From contig NZ_KB731324.1 of the NCBI RefSeq assembly GCF_000353285.1, positions 204,577-268,576 of the forward strand: DNA of 64,000 bases, in the 5' to 3' direction. The stretch comes from Leptolyngbya boryana PCC 6306 (GTDB taxonomy: Bacteria; Cyanobacteriota; Cyanobacteriia; Leptolyngbyales; Leptolyngbyaceae). The position numbers were made by a program, and so were the translations under genes. The number at the start of each line of letters is the position of its first letter. The first letter of the stretch is position 1. A model generated the notes under the pieces. That model was not told where the DNA came from and ran no database searches. It saw only the letters and a program-made list of their open reading frames with translations. This document shows positions 8,533-18,409 of the stretch, piece by piece.

Positions 8533-9798
8533 TTAAAGGCTCTCTTGTGTGATTGGGCGACTTGAATCGTACTTCAGCATTGAGCTAGCAACAATGATGC
8601 CCACGATCGCAAGCAACGCCATCGGATAAAACGCATATGTATAGGTTCCCAACCAATCTCGAATTCTTCCAGTTGCCAAAGTTCCGACTAAAGCACCGAC
8701 TCCATAGGCAGTAAAGACAATCCCATAGTTTTGAGCATATTGGTCAGGATGGAAAAATCGCAAAGTGATCGTTGGAGCCATTGCTAACCATCCGCCTAGA
8801 CAAAACCAAAAGAGACAAAAAGCAATCAGATACCGTGCAACTTGTCCTGGCTGAGCATTTGCCATGAGAATACAGGCAATCAGAATGAGGGTATAAGATG
8901 CGATCGCGACACGATGAGGCTGAAGGCGATCGCTTAACCATCCAAACAAAGGACGACTCATGCCATTAAACACCGCAAACAGCGCAACACTACTAGCTGC
9001 GAATTTTGGATCAATGTTGATCATCTCTTCACCGACTGGACTAGAAATTCCAATGGCACTTAGGCCAATCAACGTTGCGATCGCATAGCAAATCCAAAGT
9101 CCATAGAACGATCGACTTTTGAATAAGTTGGCTGGATAAGTTCGAGCAGCGATCGTCGATGAAGCAGCGAAATCTCTCTGAGGGTGCCAATCTTTAGGCG
9201 GTAATTTCAAGGTGCAAGCGATTGCTAGAATCACGATCGTAAAAATGATCCCAAGTATCCGTAAAGTCGGTCGAACGGTGTAAATGTCAATGAGTTGATT
9301 TGCTAGGGGAGCCGTAATCAGAGGAGAAAGCCCAAATCCAACGATCGTGAGTCCAACGGCTAACCCTTTCTGATCTGGGAACCACCGAGAAACGACAACC
9401 ATCGGGACACCGTAAGCGATCCCAACTCCCGTACCAGCGATCACTCCATAGGTCAGCACCATCATTTCAATTTGATGGACAAAGCTCGAAAGAAGATAGC
9501 CGCAGCCGACAATGATTCCTCCAATTGCCGTCATGGTGCGAGTTCCAAGCTTAGAAATGTAGAACCCTGCGATCGGCATCAGCGCAGCATAAAAAACAAG
9601 CGCCACAGTAAAAGGTAATAAGCTTTCTGTTGCGCTAATGTTCAGTTCACTTTCTAAAGGCTTTCTAAAGACGCTCCAAGCATAAATACTGCCCAGACAT
9701 AGCAGAACACTCATCCCTAATGGAAGAAGTAGCCATCTTCCTTGGTCAGCAGGCAGTCCAAGCACTTTCAACTCAGACTTGTGAGTGAGAATCTTCAT
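8533..9798 (-). CDS. MFS transporter, oxalate/formate antiporter (OFA) type
   Basis: 421 residues and about 12 transmembrane segments. The N-terminal GSIYAWSVFRKPLE motif, the loop VSRWFPDQKGLAVGLTIVGFG and the RPLFGWLSDR loop are hallmarks of the OFA subfamily of the major facilitator superfamily, which exchanges small carboxylates across the inner membrane. The divalent or monocarboxylate substrate cannot be read from sequence. It lies downstream of the malic enzyme gene in the same orientation (about 160 bp apart), which suggests, without proof, C4-acid traffic. Confidence 0.85.
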   Translation of the reverse strand: MKILTHKSELKVLGLPADQGRWLLLPLGMSVLLCLGSIYAWSVFRKPLESELNISATESLLPFTVALVFYAALMPIAGFYISKLGTRTMTAIGGIIVGCGYLLSSFVHQIEMMVLTYGVIAGTGVGIAYGVPMVVVSRWFPDQKGLAVGLTIVGFGLSPLITAPLANQLIDIYTVRPTLRILGIIFTIVILAIACTLKLPPKDWHPQRDFAASSTIAARTYPANLFKSRSFYGLWICYAIATLIGLSAIGISSPVGEEMINIDPKFAASSVALFAVFNGMSRPLFGWLSDRLQPHRVAIASYTLILIACILMANAQPGQVARYLIAFCLFWFCLGGWLAMAPTITLRFFHPDQYAQNYGIVFTAYGVGALVGTLATGRIRDWLGTYTYAFYPMALLAIVGIIVASSMLKYDSSRPITQESL

Positions 9799-9959
9799 AA
9801 CTTATTGCGAATAGTGGACATGTAATCTCTAGAACATTGACAATCTGAATGAATTCAGTTGTTGCTCAGTCCCCGCAATCCGCTGTTATTGTACTGACTC
9901 TTCCACTAAGGATAGAAAATGTTCGGAAAGTTTTAACTCCTAAAGTCCTAAGAAATCAT

Positions 9960-11354
9960 TTATCCCTGTGCGACTCCATCTTCTCTCGCAGCCCGTTGAA
10001 CTGCCGCAGCAACCACCTTCGCCACCCGCTCATCAAAGACAGAGGGCACAATGTGTTCTCGATCGAGTTCATCGGTTTTGATGAGAGACGCGATCGCTAA
10101 AGCTGCCTGCAAATACATATTTGTCGTAAAGGTCGAAGCACGACAATCTAATGCCCCACGAAACACCCCCGGAAATGCCAACACATTGTTGATCTGATTC
10201 GGGTAATCACTGCGCCCGGTTGCCATGACTGCAACATCATTTTTGACCAGTTCCGGCTGAATTTCAGGGATCGGATTTGCCATCGCAAAGACGATCGGAT
10301 CAGTTGCCATCGATTTCACCATCTCCGGTGTCACGACTCCCGGCGCACTCACGCCCAGAAAGACATCTGCGCCTTTCATCGCATCGGCTAAGTTACCCGA
10401 TTGATCAACTGCAAAGCTGCGTTTTTGAGGATTCAAATCCGTGCGATCGTTCGACAAAATTCCTTTCGAGTCACACATGATGATTTCATTCGCTCCGTCT
10501 TTCTGAAGTAACGTTGCGATCGCAACTCCCGCTGCGCCTGCACCGTTGATCACAATCCGCACGTCAGATATGTTCTTGTTGACGAGCTTTAAAGCATTCG
10601 TGAGTGCAGCAAGCGTGACGATCGCAGTTCCATGTTGATCATCATGAAAGACAGGAATATTCAACTCTCGCTGCAATCGTGCTTCAATCTCAAAACATCG
10701 AGGGGCAGCAATATCTTCTAAATTCACACCGCCAAATACAGGCGCAATCCGCTTAACGGTTTCGACAATTTCATCCGTATCTTGAGTCGCAAGACAAATC
10801 GGGAAGGCATCCAATCCCCCAAATTCTTTAAATAGCATCGCTTTGCCTTCCATCACAGGCATCGATGCTTCAGCCCCAAGATTTCCTAAGCCTAACACTG
10901 CGCTGCCATCGGTGACGATCGCCACCATGTTTCCTTTCACCGTCAATTCGTACACGCGCTGCGGTTCTTCTGCGATCGCATTACAAATCCGTCCGACCCC
11001 AGGAGTATAAGCCATCGCGAGATCTGCTTGACCTCGGAGGGGTATCTTACTGACAACACTAATTTTGCCGCCTCGATGAAGAGTGAACGTACGATCGTAC
11101 ACATCGAGCACTTTAATGTGAGGGAGATCTTTAACGGCTTGCACGATCGTTTCTGCATGTTCAGCACTCGCCGCATCGATGGTAATATCTCGCATCGAAA
11201 TGGCGCGAGTCTGGTCAATCAAATCAATCTGTCCCATACTGCCACCCAGTGTGGAGATTGCTTGGGTGACACTGGCAAGCATTCCCGGACGATTCGGAAC
11301 CTCAAAGCGGATAGTCAAGCTAAAACTGGAATTAGGGGTAAGAAGATCTGACAT
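9960..11354 (-). CDS. NAD(P)-dependent malic enzyme with N-terminal ACT domain
   Basis: 464 residues from ATG 11354; an in-frame TTG ten codons upstream is less likely. Residues about 10-90 form an ACT domain (FEVPNRPGMLASVTQAIS), followed by the malic-enzyme catalytic part (AYTPGVGRICNAI, VTDGSAVLGLGNLG with the catalytic region, FHDDQHGTA metal-site motif) and a Rossmann dinucleotide site INGAGAAGVA. It converts malate to pyruvate plus CO2 with NAD(P) reduction. The ACT domain suggests allosteric control by a small metabolite. Transcription is divergent from the SRPBCC gene. Confidence 0.93.
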   Translation of the reverse strand: MSDLLTPNSSFSLTIRFEVPNRPGMLASVTQAISTLGGSMGQIDLIDQTRAISMRDITIDAASAEHAETIVQAVKDLPHIKVLDVYDRTFTLHRGGKISVVSKIPLRGQADLAMAYTPGVGRICNAIAEEPQRVYELTVKGNMVAIVTDGSAVLGLGNLGAEASMPVMEGKAMLFKEFGGLDAFPICLATQDTDEIVETVKRIAPVFGGVNLEDIAAPRCFEIEARLQRELNIPVFHDDQHGTAIVTLAALTNALKLVNKNISDVRIVINGAGAAGVAIATLLQKDGANEIIMCDSKGILSNDRTDLNPQKRSFAVDQSGNLADAMKGADVFLGVSAPGVVTPEMVKSMATDPIVFAMANPIPEIQPELVKNDVAVMATGRSDYPNQINNVLAFPGVFRGALDCRASTFTTNMYLQAALAIASLIKTDELDREHIVPSVFDERVAKVVAAAVQRAAREDGVAQG

Positions 11355-11442
11355 GGATTGTGTGCGTGATTTGCGACTCGGCAAATCTTACCGCAATAAA
11401 GGGTCACGAATTGTTAATTGCGATCGTCTGAGGACATGATTT

Positions 11443-11883
11443 ATGCCGAGTTTATACACCGAAGTTGAAATTAATGCCGCTCGATCGCAGATCTGGCAAA
11501 TCCTGATCGCTAAAGAACGCTGGAAATATTGGAATACTTTTTTATTTGACTGCGACCCAAATCGCCCGTTTATCCAAGGACGAGATGTTTCATTGTCAGT
11601 TTTACGATCGCCCGGAGAAGATGAAATTCAATTTCGCCCGATCGTCACTTTAGTTCAACCCAATTACTGTTTGAAGTGGCTTTCTTCGATTCCCGGTTTG
11701 CACAATGAGCATGTGTTTGAGCTACAAGACATCGGAGTGAATCAAACGCGATTTTCGTATCAGCAGAATTTTTCTGGAACGTTTGCCCGTTTTTTGTTGC
11801 CTTTTATTCGTCAAGAGGAACGAAAAGGGATTCAGCGGATGGCATGGGAATTGAAGCGCTACGCTGAAAAGCTTGGATCATGA
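11443..11883 (+). CDS. SRPBCC (START/Bet v1-like) domain protein
   Basis: 146 residues. IWQILIAKERWKYWNTFLFDCD near the N-terminus and the C-terminal amphipathic helix (KGIQRMAWELKRYAEKL) are typical of the polyketide cyclase/SRPBCC fold, which makes a hydrophobic ligand pocket. The ligand is unknown. It starts 88 bp from the malic enzyme start in the opposite direction and ends convergently with petA. Confidence 0.8.
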   Translation: MPSLYTEVEINAARSQIWQILIAKERWKYWNTFLFDCDPNRPFIQGRDVSLSVLRSPGEDEIQFRPIVTLVQPNYCLKWLSSIPGLHNEHVFELQDIGVNQTRFSYQQNFSGTFARFLLPFIRQEERKGIQRMAWELKRYAEKLGS

Positions 11884-11926
11884 CATCAATATTGGAAGTG
11901 GGGAGTGGGGTGTTTTAACACAAAAA

Positions 11927-11956
11927 AATGGAGCGAGCGGTTAGGCTTGCTCCATT
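11927..11956 (-). terminator. Terminator of the petCA operon
   Basis: An eight-bp stem AATGGAGC/GCTCCATT with a 14-base loop, followed on the minus strand by a run of seven T, starts about 20 bp after the petA stop. Confidence 0.8.
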
Positions 11957-11977
11957 CAATTCGGTTGAATTCTAGAA

Positions 11978-12928
11978 TTAGAAATTCATTTCAGCGGCTT
12001 GAACGCGCTCGACCTGTTTCTTCTTCAGAACCAACATGATTTGAGTCAAGGAAACGATCGCAAAGAAAGCGAGCAGACCTTTAATCCGGTCTGGGTTCTG
12101 TAACACGATCTCCTTATCGACTTGACCAAATCCACCGACGTTCGGGTTGCTGGTCAACGGATCACCTGCTTTCACCGTGTCACCTTGAGCCACGATCAAC
12201 TCGGGTCCTGCTGGAATCTCATCAGTTGCAGTTGCGCCATTTTCGCCCGTAATCGTAACGGTATAGCCGCCTTCTTCGGTTTTCGCGATCGCAGAAATCT
12301 GACCTGCCGCAGAAGCGTTATAGACCGCGTTATTGCTCTTTTGTCCAGTCGGATAAACCTGTCCACGACCGCGGTTTCCGCCGACATGCACCGGATACTT
12401 ACCAAAGCGCAAAGACTTATCAGTCTTCGGATCAGGTGAAAGAATCGGAAACTCGATTTCTTGATACTGCTCACCCGGAACAGGACCAACGACTAACCAG
12501 TTCGGATGAGCATCACTGTAAGGCTGGATGTAGAGTTCCGCAGCCTTTTCTTTCTGCTCGTCAGTCATCCGATCTTCTGGAGCAAGCTTGAATCCGTCTG
12601 GCAACATCAAGACTGCACCGACATTCAACGGACCTTTCGAGCCATCGCCTTGCACTTGCTGCACGCTGGTGTCGTAAGGGATTTTCACCACTGCTTCAAA
12701 CACGGTATCCGGCAAAACGGACTGAGGAACTTCTACTTCGGTCGGCTTTGCACCTAAATGGCAGTTTGCACAGACAATCCGACCCGTAGCCTCACGGGGA
12801 TTTTCGTATTGGCTTTGAGCAAAAATCGGGTATGCAGAAGCCGCTTGAGGCAAAGCAAAGCTGCCTGCGAGTAACGTTGCGATCGCCGCGATCGTCACGA
12901 TCGCTTTTCTTAGAAAACTACTTCTCAT
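11978..12928 (-). CDS. petA: Cytochrome f of the cytochrome b6f complex
   Basis: 316 residues with a signal peptide ending ASA. Mature Tyr1 (YPIFAQ) supplies the axial haem ligand, CANCH is the covalent haem site, and a single C-terminal membrane helix is followed by [15 protein letters not shown]. Cytochrome f passes electrons from the Rieske centre to plastocyanin or cytochrome c6 on the lumen side of the thylakoid. It forms the conserved cyanobacterial petC-petA operon, 40 bp after petC. Confidence 0.98.
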   Translation of the reverse strand: MRSSFLRKAIVTIAAIATLLAGSFALPQAASAYPIFAQSQYENPREATGRIVCANCHLGAKPTEVEVPQSVLPDTVFEAVVKIPYDTSVQQVQGDGSKGPLNVGAVLMLPDGFKLAPEDRMTDEQKEKAAELYIQPYSDAHPNWLVVGPVPGEQYQEIEFPILSPDPKTDKSLRFGKYPVHVGGNRGRGQVYPTGQKSNNAVYNASAAGQISAIAKTEEGGYTVTITGENGATATDEIPAGPELIVAQGDTVKAGDPLTSNPNVGGFGQVDKEIVLQNPDRIKGLLAFFAIVSLTQIMLVLKKKQVERVQAAEMNF

Positions 12929-12968
12929 CTCTGTTCACTATGTTGTGCAATGGTTCAAAGTCAGCGGC

Positions 12969-13505
12969 TTAAGCCCACCAAGGATCGTCGCCTGTACGGA
13001 AATCGGTTTCAGTCCAAGGCGTAAAGGAGATCTTGTCGTTCTCAACGCTGGCATGAACCAATGCCAAAGACAGAGGAGCGGGGCCACGAACGACCTTGCC
13101 AGTGCTGTCATACTGCGAACCGTGGCACGGACACATAAATTTGTTTTCATTTGCGTTCCAAGGCACGACACAACCGAGGTGAGTACACACCGCGTTAATG
13201 CCATAGCTCTCAATGCCATCATTTGTGACCACAACGTAAGTCGGATCACCTTTCAAGCCTTGAGCGAGAGAACGATCGCCGGCGGGATGGGATTTTGTAT
13301 ATTCGCTGACAAGAATATCGTTGCCAAGCGCGTCTTTTGCCGTGACACCTCCCGAAGCGCCACCAGCCGACGGCGGAATAAAGTATTTCACGACTGGATA
13401 TAAAGCACCGAGCGCGACCAACGCTTCAGAGCCAAACATCAAGGCGTTCATAAATTGGCGACGACCCATGCTTGGGACATCAGAAGATTCGGATAATTGA
13501 GCCAT
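12969..13505 (-). CDS. petC: Rieske iron-sulfur protein of the cytochrome b6f complex
   Basis: 178 residues with an N-terminal membrane anchor preceded by GRRQFMN, consistent with Tat-type insertion. The two cluster-binding boxes are CTHLGC and CPCHGSQYD, providing two Cys and two His for the 2Fe-2S cluster and the bracing disulfide. It oxidises plastoquinol and reduces cytochrome f. First gene of petCA. Confidence 0.98.
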   Translation of the reverse strand: MAQLSESSDVPSMGRRQFMNALMFGSEALVALGALYPVVKYFIPPSAGGASGGVTAKDALGNDILVSEYTKSHPAGDRSLAQGLKGDPTYVVVTNDGIESYGINAVCTHLGCVVPWNANENKFMCPCHGSQYDSTGKVVRGPAPLSLALVHASVENDKISFTPWTETDFRTGDDPWWA

Positions 13506-13709
13506 GACTTCTTCTCTAGGGATTGCGGAAATGAGATGGATGACAAAAGATTTCGCGCAGAACTGATTTGAAAGCTCTGTGTTTAAATCAATTTACATGG
13601 AGAGGGCTACACAATGACGAGCGAATGACGATCTAGGGCACTTCAAGTTTGTCCAATCGGATGTCCAGAAATCCCTTAGAGTCGGCTGTCTGTAGCTTTT
13701 CTAAGATTT

Positions 13710-13715
13710 ATTATA
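13710..13715 (-). promoter_or_regulatory. Candidate -10 element for petCA
   Basis: TATAAT on the minus strand, about 205 bp before the petC start. No convincing -35 box lies upstream of it, so this is a weak call. The 13506-13721 spacer also has to serve DUF3067 on the other strand. Confidence 0.3.
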
Positions 13716-13790
13716 CATTTCTTGACATTCAGATTATCGATACGAGACTGTGGAATTGATTTACGAAATGTTACAAATTTTGCGATCGCC

Positions 13791-14111
13791 ATGATGACAG
13801 GACGAGATCTTCAACAAATTCTGCTCCAGAAGTGGGGGCGCTCCTACGATATCCAGGTGCGCCGTACCCAAGGGAAGTTCTTTGTTCAGATTATGTGGAA
13901 ATATTTGGAGCAGTTGTCGTTCCCGCTGTCTGAGGCGGAATATTTGGAGCATTTGGATCAGGTGGCGACGTATTTGGCAGGATGGGGCGCGATCGAACAG
14001 GTGCAGTCTTATATTGCAAAAACTCGTGAACGTCCAAGACAGGGCAAGGCAGTCAGTATTCCAATCGATTTGGGCGATCGCGCTTCAGAATGGCTATTAG
14101 AAGATTTCTGA
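13791..14111 (+). CDS. DUF3067 family protein
   Basis: About 106 residues from the tandem ATGs at 13791/13794; the TTG at 13722 would add a tail not seen in the family. MTGRDLQQILLQKWGRSYDIQ and the central SEAEYLEHLDQVATYLAGWG are the DUF3067 pattern, a small soluble family found in cyanobacteria and plastid lineages with no established function. It is divergent from petCA, which hints at but does not show a photosynthetic link. Confidence 0.8.
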   Translation: MMTGRDLQQILLQKWGRSYDIQVRRTQGKFFVQIMWKYLEQLSFPLSEAEYLEHLDQVATYLAGWGAIEQVQSYIAKTRERPRQGKAVSIPIDLGDRASEWLLEDF

Positions 14112-14320
14112 GCGGAGAAGTCCTGCTGAGATTTTCTGTTGATTCCCCTTCGAGATGTCAGCACGCAATCGAGGAATTAAAAAAATCAGAATTTTCTACG
14201 AATTCTAACAATTCTTGATAGTTTGATGTGGCTTGCAATACATTTTGCTGCGTTCTGGATTCGTGATAATTCGATCTTGAATTCGCTCCCACACCTCACC
14301 TACTTGGCGTTCTGCAAAAT

Positions 14321-15556
14321 ATGACAAAGATATCGAAGGTATCGAAATTTCTCGGTCAGATCGGACTGACCGTTGTTCTTGGCTCGATCGTGGGAGCCTG
14401 CGGAGGTGGGAGCACTCCTAACTCTGCTTCCTCCCCTGCTGCTGGCAGTGGAGATTACGTCGTTGGCATGGTTTTAGTGGGTCCAAAAAACGATGCAGGC
14501 TGGAACCAGGTACACTTTGAGGGCATTCAAAGTGCAATTCAAAAAGTTGCGGGTACAAAATTAGAGTACGTAGACAAGGTGAACCCTGGCGATCGTCCCA
14601 ACGTTAAAGGTTCTCAAGTCGCAGATGACTTGATTGCCAAAGGCGCAAAATTCATTATCTTTAACTCGGATGACTTTAAAGATGATGCCTTGGAGACTGC
14701 CAAGAAACATACCAATGTGACTGTGATTCATGCCTCTGGGGATTATGCTTGGAAAGACGGCAAGAATTTCAAAAACCAAGCCAATCTCGGCAATATCATG
14801 GGACGGATGGAGTACGGGAAGATGATTGCCGGATGTACTGCCGCCTTGGGAACTGAAACGGGAAAAATTGGGTATTTAGGTCCCTTGATCAATGATGAAA
14901 CTCGGCGATATAGTTCTGCTGCTTTTCTCGGCGCAAAATACTGCTGGGAGACCTATCGAAAGCGTCCGGCATCAGAGTTGACGTTCAAAGTGACTTGGAT
15001 TGGATTCTGGTTCAATATTCCAGGTAAAACGCTTGATCCGACCAAGGTTGCTGATGACTACTACAATGGGGGCTTTGATGTTGTGATGAGTGGCATTGAT
15101 ACGCCAGAAGCAGCAGTACAAGGAAAAAAAGCAGCAGAAGCTGGGAAGAAAGTAAAATACGTGCACTATGACTTACCAACGGGCTGTTCGCTAGCTCCTA
15201 GCATTTGTTTGGGTGTGCCGTTTTACAATTGGTCAATTCCTTATGCAGATGCTTTGCAGAAAGCAAAAGATGGCAAGTACACGAGCGAATTTGTCTGGTC
15301 TGGTCCTGACTGGCAAAACCTCACCAATCCCACTGCTGGAATGATTGGGTTTAATCCAGGTCAGGCGTTAGGTGAGAATCAAAAATTCCTGGATGAGTTT
15401 GTCAAAGGAATGAGCAGTGGCAGCATTAATCTCTACAAAGGACCGATCAAGTTCCAAGACGGAACAGACTTTGTCAAAGCCGGAGAGACTGCAACAGAAC
15501 AACAAATTTGGTATATGCCGCAGTTGTTGGCTGGAATGGATGGACCCAGTAAATAG
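14321..15556 (+). CDS. BMP-family substrate-binding lipoprotein of a nucleoside-type ABC transporter
   Basis: 411 residues. The N-terminus is a lipoprotein signal with lipobox IVGAC, followed by a Gly/Ser linker. The mature part (VVGMVLVGPKNDAGWNQVHFEGI) is the basic membrane protein (Bmp/Med) family of periplasmic binding proteins, which bind nucleosides or related purine compounds. It heads an operon with an ATPase and one permease. A hairpin after the gene may reduce readthrough so that the binding protein is made in excess. Confidence 0.9.
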   Translation: MTKISKVSKFLGQIGLTVVLGSIVGACGGGSTPNSASSPAAGSGDYVVGMVLVGPKNDAGWNQVHFEGIQSAIQKVAGTKLEYVDKVNPGDRPNVKGSQVADDLIAKGAKFIIFNSDDFKDDALETAKKHTNVTVIHASGDYAWKDGKNFKNQANLGNIMGRMEYGKMIAGCTAALGTETGKIGYLGPLINDETRRYSSAAFLGAKYCWETYRKRPASELTFKVTWIGFWFNIPGKTLDPTKVADDYYNGGFDVVMSGIDTPEAAVQGKKAAEAGKKVKYVHYDLPTGCSLAPSICLGVPFYNWSIPYADALQKAKDGKYTSEFVWSGPDWQNLTNPTAGMIGFNPGQALGENQKFLDEFVKGMSSGSINLYKGPIKFQDGTDFVKAGETATEQQIWYMPQLLAGMDGPSK

Positions 15557-15567
15557 CTAAATTCTTC

Positions 15568-15600
15568 AGAACTCCGAGTTTTTTAGAAACTTGGAGTTCT
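15568..15600 (+). terminator. Intercistronic hairpin after the binding-protein gene
   Basis: AGAACTCCGAG and CTTGGAGTTCT pair with one G-T wobble around a T-rich loop. No T-run follows the stem, so it is more likely an attenuating or mRNA-stabilising hairpin than a full terminator. Confidence 0.6.
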
Positions 15601-15623
15601 CGCGTTACAGAGTGGGTTGAACT

Positions 15624-17114
15624 ATGCAAATCGAACTCCAACAGATTACAAAGCGCTTTGGGCAAGTCCTGGCAAATGATCAGGTTTCGATGACTGTTCA
15701 AGCAGGAAGTATTCATGGCTTGCTCGGAGAGAATGGTGCGGGAAAAAGCACGATCGTCAAAGTTCTCAGTGGTTTCATCTCGCGCGATTCCGGCTCAGTC
15801 CTTTTCGATGGTGAAGCAGCTAACATTAAAACGCCTGCTGATGCGATTCGCTCTGGCGTTGGGATGCTGCATCAAGATCCGCTCGACTTTCCACCCCTTT
15901 CGGTGCTGGATAACTTTGTGGTCGGTCGAGGCGAAGTGCTGGCAAAAGGATTATTTTCGGGGTTGAAGTTCGTGAATCTCGATCGCGCTCGACAAGAATT
16001 TCTCCGTCTGAGCGAAACCTTTAATTTCTCACTCAATCCGGATGTTCGTGTTGCTGATCTAACCGTTGGAGAACGCCAACAGTTGGAAATCATTCGATTG
16101 TTGTCTCTCGGTGTGAAGACCCTAATTCTCGATGAACCGACGACCGGAATTTCTGCGTCTCAAAAGACGGCATTGTTTGAAGCAGCACGACGATTAGCGG
16201 CTGAAGGAAAATCTGTGATCTTCGTGTCGCACAAGCTTGAGGATGTAGAGGAGTTATGCGATCGCGTTACTGTAATGCGGGCAGGGCAGGTCGTCGGTCA
16301 TGCCGAAATTCCTTGTCCAGATTCAGTGCTGATTGATCTGATCTTTGGGAAAGAACTTGCTTTACCCATCAAGCCGAGGACTCAGCAATCTGAACCAATG
16401 TTGGAACTCGACGGCATTGTGGTCAAAGACGATCGCTTAACTTTGAAAGTCGATACTTTGACCGCCTATAAAGGTGAAGTGATCGGGCTTGCAGGACTCG
16501 AAGGCAGCGGACAGCAATTACTACTTTTACTCTGTGCTGGATTAATGCGAGCTTCAGCAGGCAGGATCGAGATTGATGCGCTTGATATGACTCAAAAACC
16601 GTATCCAGCGTATCTCAAACATGGAATTGGCTATTCGCCTGCGGATCGGCTGAAAGATGGCTTAATTCGAGGCTTATCGATCCATGAGCATGTGATTTTA
16701 CGTCAGCCGAATCAGTCGCCATTCATTGATTGGAAAGCAACGCATCAGACAGCACTCGAAGCGATCGCAATGTTCAACATTCGAGGCAAGCCCCATTCTC
16801 ATGTTGAAAGATTGTCTGGGGGAAATCAACAACGGACACAGCTTGCATTGTTACCCGTTCCATTAAATTTATTGTTAATGGAGCATCCGACGCGCGGATT
16901 AGATATTGAATCAACCTTGTGGGTTTGGCAGCAGTTAATTGCTCGATGTCAAACTGGCACCACGATTTTATTTATGTCTTCAGATTTGGATGAAATCATG
17001 CAGTATAGCGATCGCGTTTTAGTCTTCAGTGGTGGAGAAGTTTCAGAGCCGATTGCAGCATCAGAACTCACAGTCGAAAAGCTTGGACAGATGATTGGGG
17101 GACGCTTTGAGTAA
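15624..17114 (+). CDS. ABC transporter ATPase with two ABC domains (nucleoside type)
   Basis: 496 residues. The first half carries Walker A (GENGAGKST), a signature variant (LTVGERQQLEI) and Walker B (TLILDEPT). The second half has a degenerate P-loop (GLEGSGQQ) but an intact LSGGNQQR signature and LLLMEHPTRGLD. This double arrangement with an asymmetric second site is usual for the sugar/nucleoside CUT2-like ATPases paired with Bmp binding proteins. It starts 67 bp after the binding-protein gene and overlaps the permease start. Confidence 0.92.
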   Translation: MQIELQQITKRFGQVLANDQVSMTVQAGSIHGLLGENGAGKSTIVKVLSGFISRDSGSVLFDGEAANIKTPADAIRSGVGMLHQDPLDFPPLSVLDNFVVGRGEVLAKGLFSGLKFVNLDRARQEFLRLSETFNFSLNPDVRVADLTVGERQQLEIIRLLSLGVKTLILDEPTTGISASQKTALFEAARRLAAEGKSVIFVSHKLEDVEELCDRVTVMRAGQVVGHAEIPCPDSVLIDLIFGKELALPIKPRTQQSEPMLELDGIVVKDDRLTLKVDTLTAYKGEVIGLAGLEGSGQQLLLLLCAGLMRASAGRIEIDALDMTQKPYPAYLKHGIGYSPADRLKDGLIRGLSIHEHVILRQPNQSPFIDWKATHQTALEAIAMFNIRGKPHSHVERLSGGNQQRTQLALLPVPLNLLLMEHPTRGLDIESTLWVWQQLIARCQTGTTILFMSSDLDEIMQYSDRVLVFSGGEVSEPIAASELTVEKLGQMIGGRFE

Positions 17115-18129
17115 AACACTTTCTTATCAAGTTGGCGCGATCGCGCTTGCTTTGATCTTTGTTGCAATCATTATCGTGTTAGCAGGGGCTTCCCCGATCG
17201 CGGTCATTTCTGAAATTGCATCCGGGGCATTTGGTACGCCTGGACAGTTCGCCCGTGTAATTTCTACACTTTGTCCATTGCTCATCGCTTCTTGTGGATT
17301 ACTATTCACTTTCACAACTGGCTTATACAACTTAGGCATTGAAGGACAGATTGCTTTCGGTGGGATTGCTGCAACCTTGATACTGCGATTAGGGCAAGAT
17401 TCTTTGCCTCCTGCTCTGACACTTTTTCTTGCGATTGTGGCTGGCGGAATGGGTGGAATGTTGTGGGGATTACTCGCAGGCGTTCTCAATATCTATGGAC
17501 GCATCAATGAAATTTTTGCAGGCTTAGGCTTGAACTTTCTTGCCGATGGGATTGCTTTGTATTTGGTGTTTGGACCTTGGAAACGTCCGGGTGTTGCATC
17601 GATGAGCGGCACAGAACAATTTCCAGAATCGCTGTGGTTGCCGACGTTTGGTAATACAGATGCAAGCCCAATTTCGGTTTTGATTGCGCTGATTGCGATC
17701 GCATTAACGATCGTTGTTCTTAGCGGTACACATTTCGGTTTAAAGCTTCGAGCCGTTGGGCAAAATCTCAGAGCAGCTTATGTTCTCGGCATTCCATCGA
17801 TTCGACAATTACTCAGTTCATTTGCAATCTGTGGTGCGTTTGCAGGCGTTGCGGGAGCGTTGCAAGTTGTGGCTGTCTTTCATCGCTTGATTCCCAACAT
17901 TTCAAGCGGATTGGGATATTTAGCGTTATTAGTCGCAATGTTGGCGGGAATGAATGCTTGGTTACTTTTGCCGATCGCGTTCTTTTTCAGTGCGCTGAAC
18001 ATTGGCAGCTTGCAGTTGCCGCTCGATTTGAATTTAGAATCGTCTCTTGCGGGAGTGATTCAAGGAACTCTAGTACTGTTTGTGATTTTAGGAAAAGGCT
18101 TTAGTGAGTGGAAGCGGGGGAATGTTTAG
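17107..18129 (+). CDS. ABC transporter permease (nucleoside type)
   Basis: About 340 residues with eight to ten membrane segments. TTGLYNLGIEGQIAFGG is the conserved motif of the branched-chain/CUT2-type permeases that partner Bmp proteins. The start is a TTG at 17107 (or 17095) overlapping the ATPase stop, so translation is coupled. These systems normally have a second permease next. Here GGAATG at the end of the gene looks like the start of one (ATG 18121), but the frame ends after eight codons and an IS630 follows. Confidence 0.88.
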   Translation: MSKTLSYQVGAIALALIFVAIIIVLAGASPIAVISEIASGAFGTPGQFARVISTLCPLLIASCGLLFTFTTGLYNLGIEGQIAFGGIAATLILRLGQDSLPPALTLFLAIVAGGMGGMLWGLLAGVLNIYGRINEIFAGLGLNFLADGIALYLVFGPWKRPGVASMSGTEQFPESLWLPTFGNTDASPISVLIALIAIALTIVVLSGTHFGLKLRAVGQNLRAAYVLGIPSIRQLLSSFAICGAFAGVAGALQVVAVFHRLIPNISSGLGYLALLVAMLAGMNAWLLLPIAFFFSALNIGSLQLPLDLNLESSLAGVIQGTLVLFVILGKGFSEWKRGNV

Positions 18130-18409
18130 CGATCAAAATAAACATTGATTTGAGATCGGATGTGTGTCAATCGTTGTGTTGCATGTTGCCTAGGCAAATC
18201 GTTGCATTGCGTCCCGAATCATTACGGCATACTCAGGTGAATCATTGTTTTGCCCGGGCGAATGGAATTATCGGCTTGTATGTTGAGAGAGAAGTGGAAT
18301 ACAGTTCAAACATCCCAGAGAATCTGTTCGCGGCGAAGACGAATCAGTCTGGTGTGTAGATTAAGATCCTGGGATGTCTCCCCGCAAGTTCCGCTGAGGT
18401 TGGACAGTA
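18130..18409. other. Gene-free remnant between permease and IS630
   Basis: No reading frame of substance is found. The expected second permease gene is absent. Nothing else is recognised. Confidence 0.4.

Noticed and set aside
9849-10100. Plus-strand frame overlapping the malic enzyme 3' end
   Set aside because: Antisense to a confident gene and without motifs.
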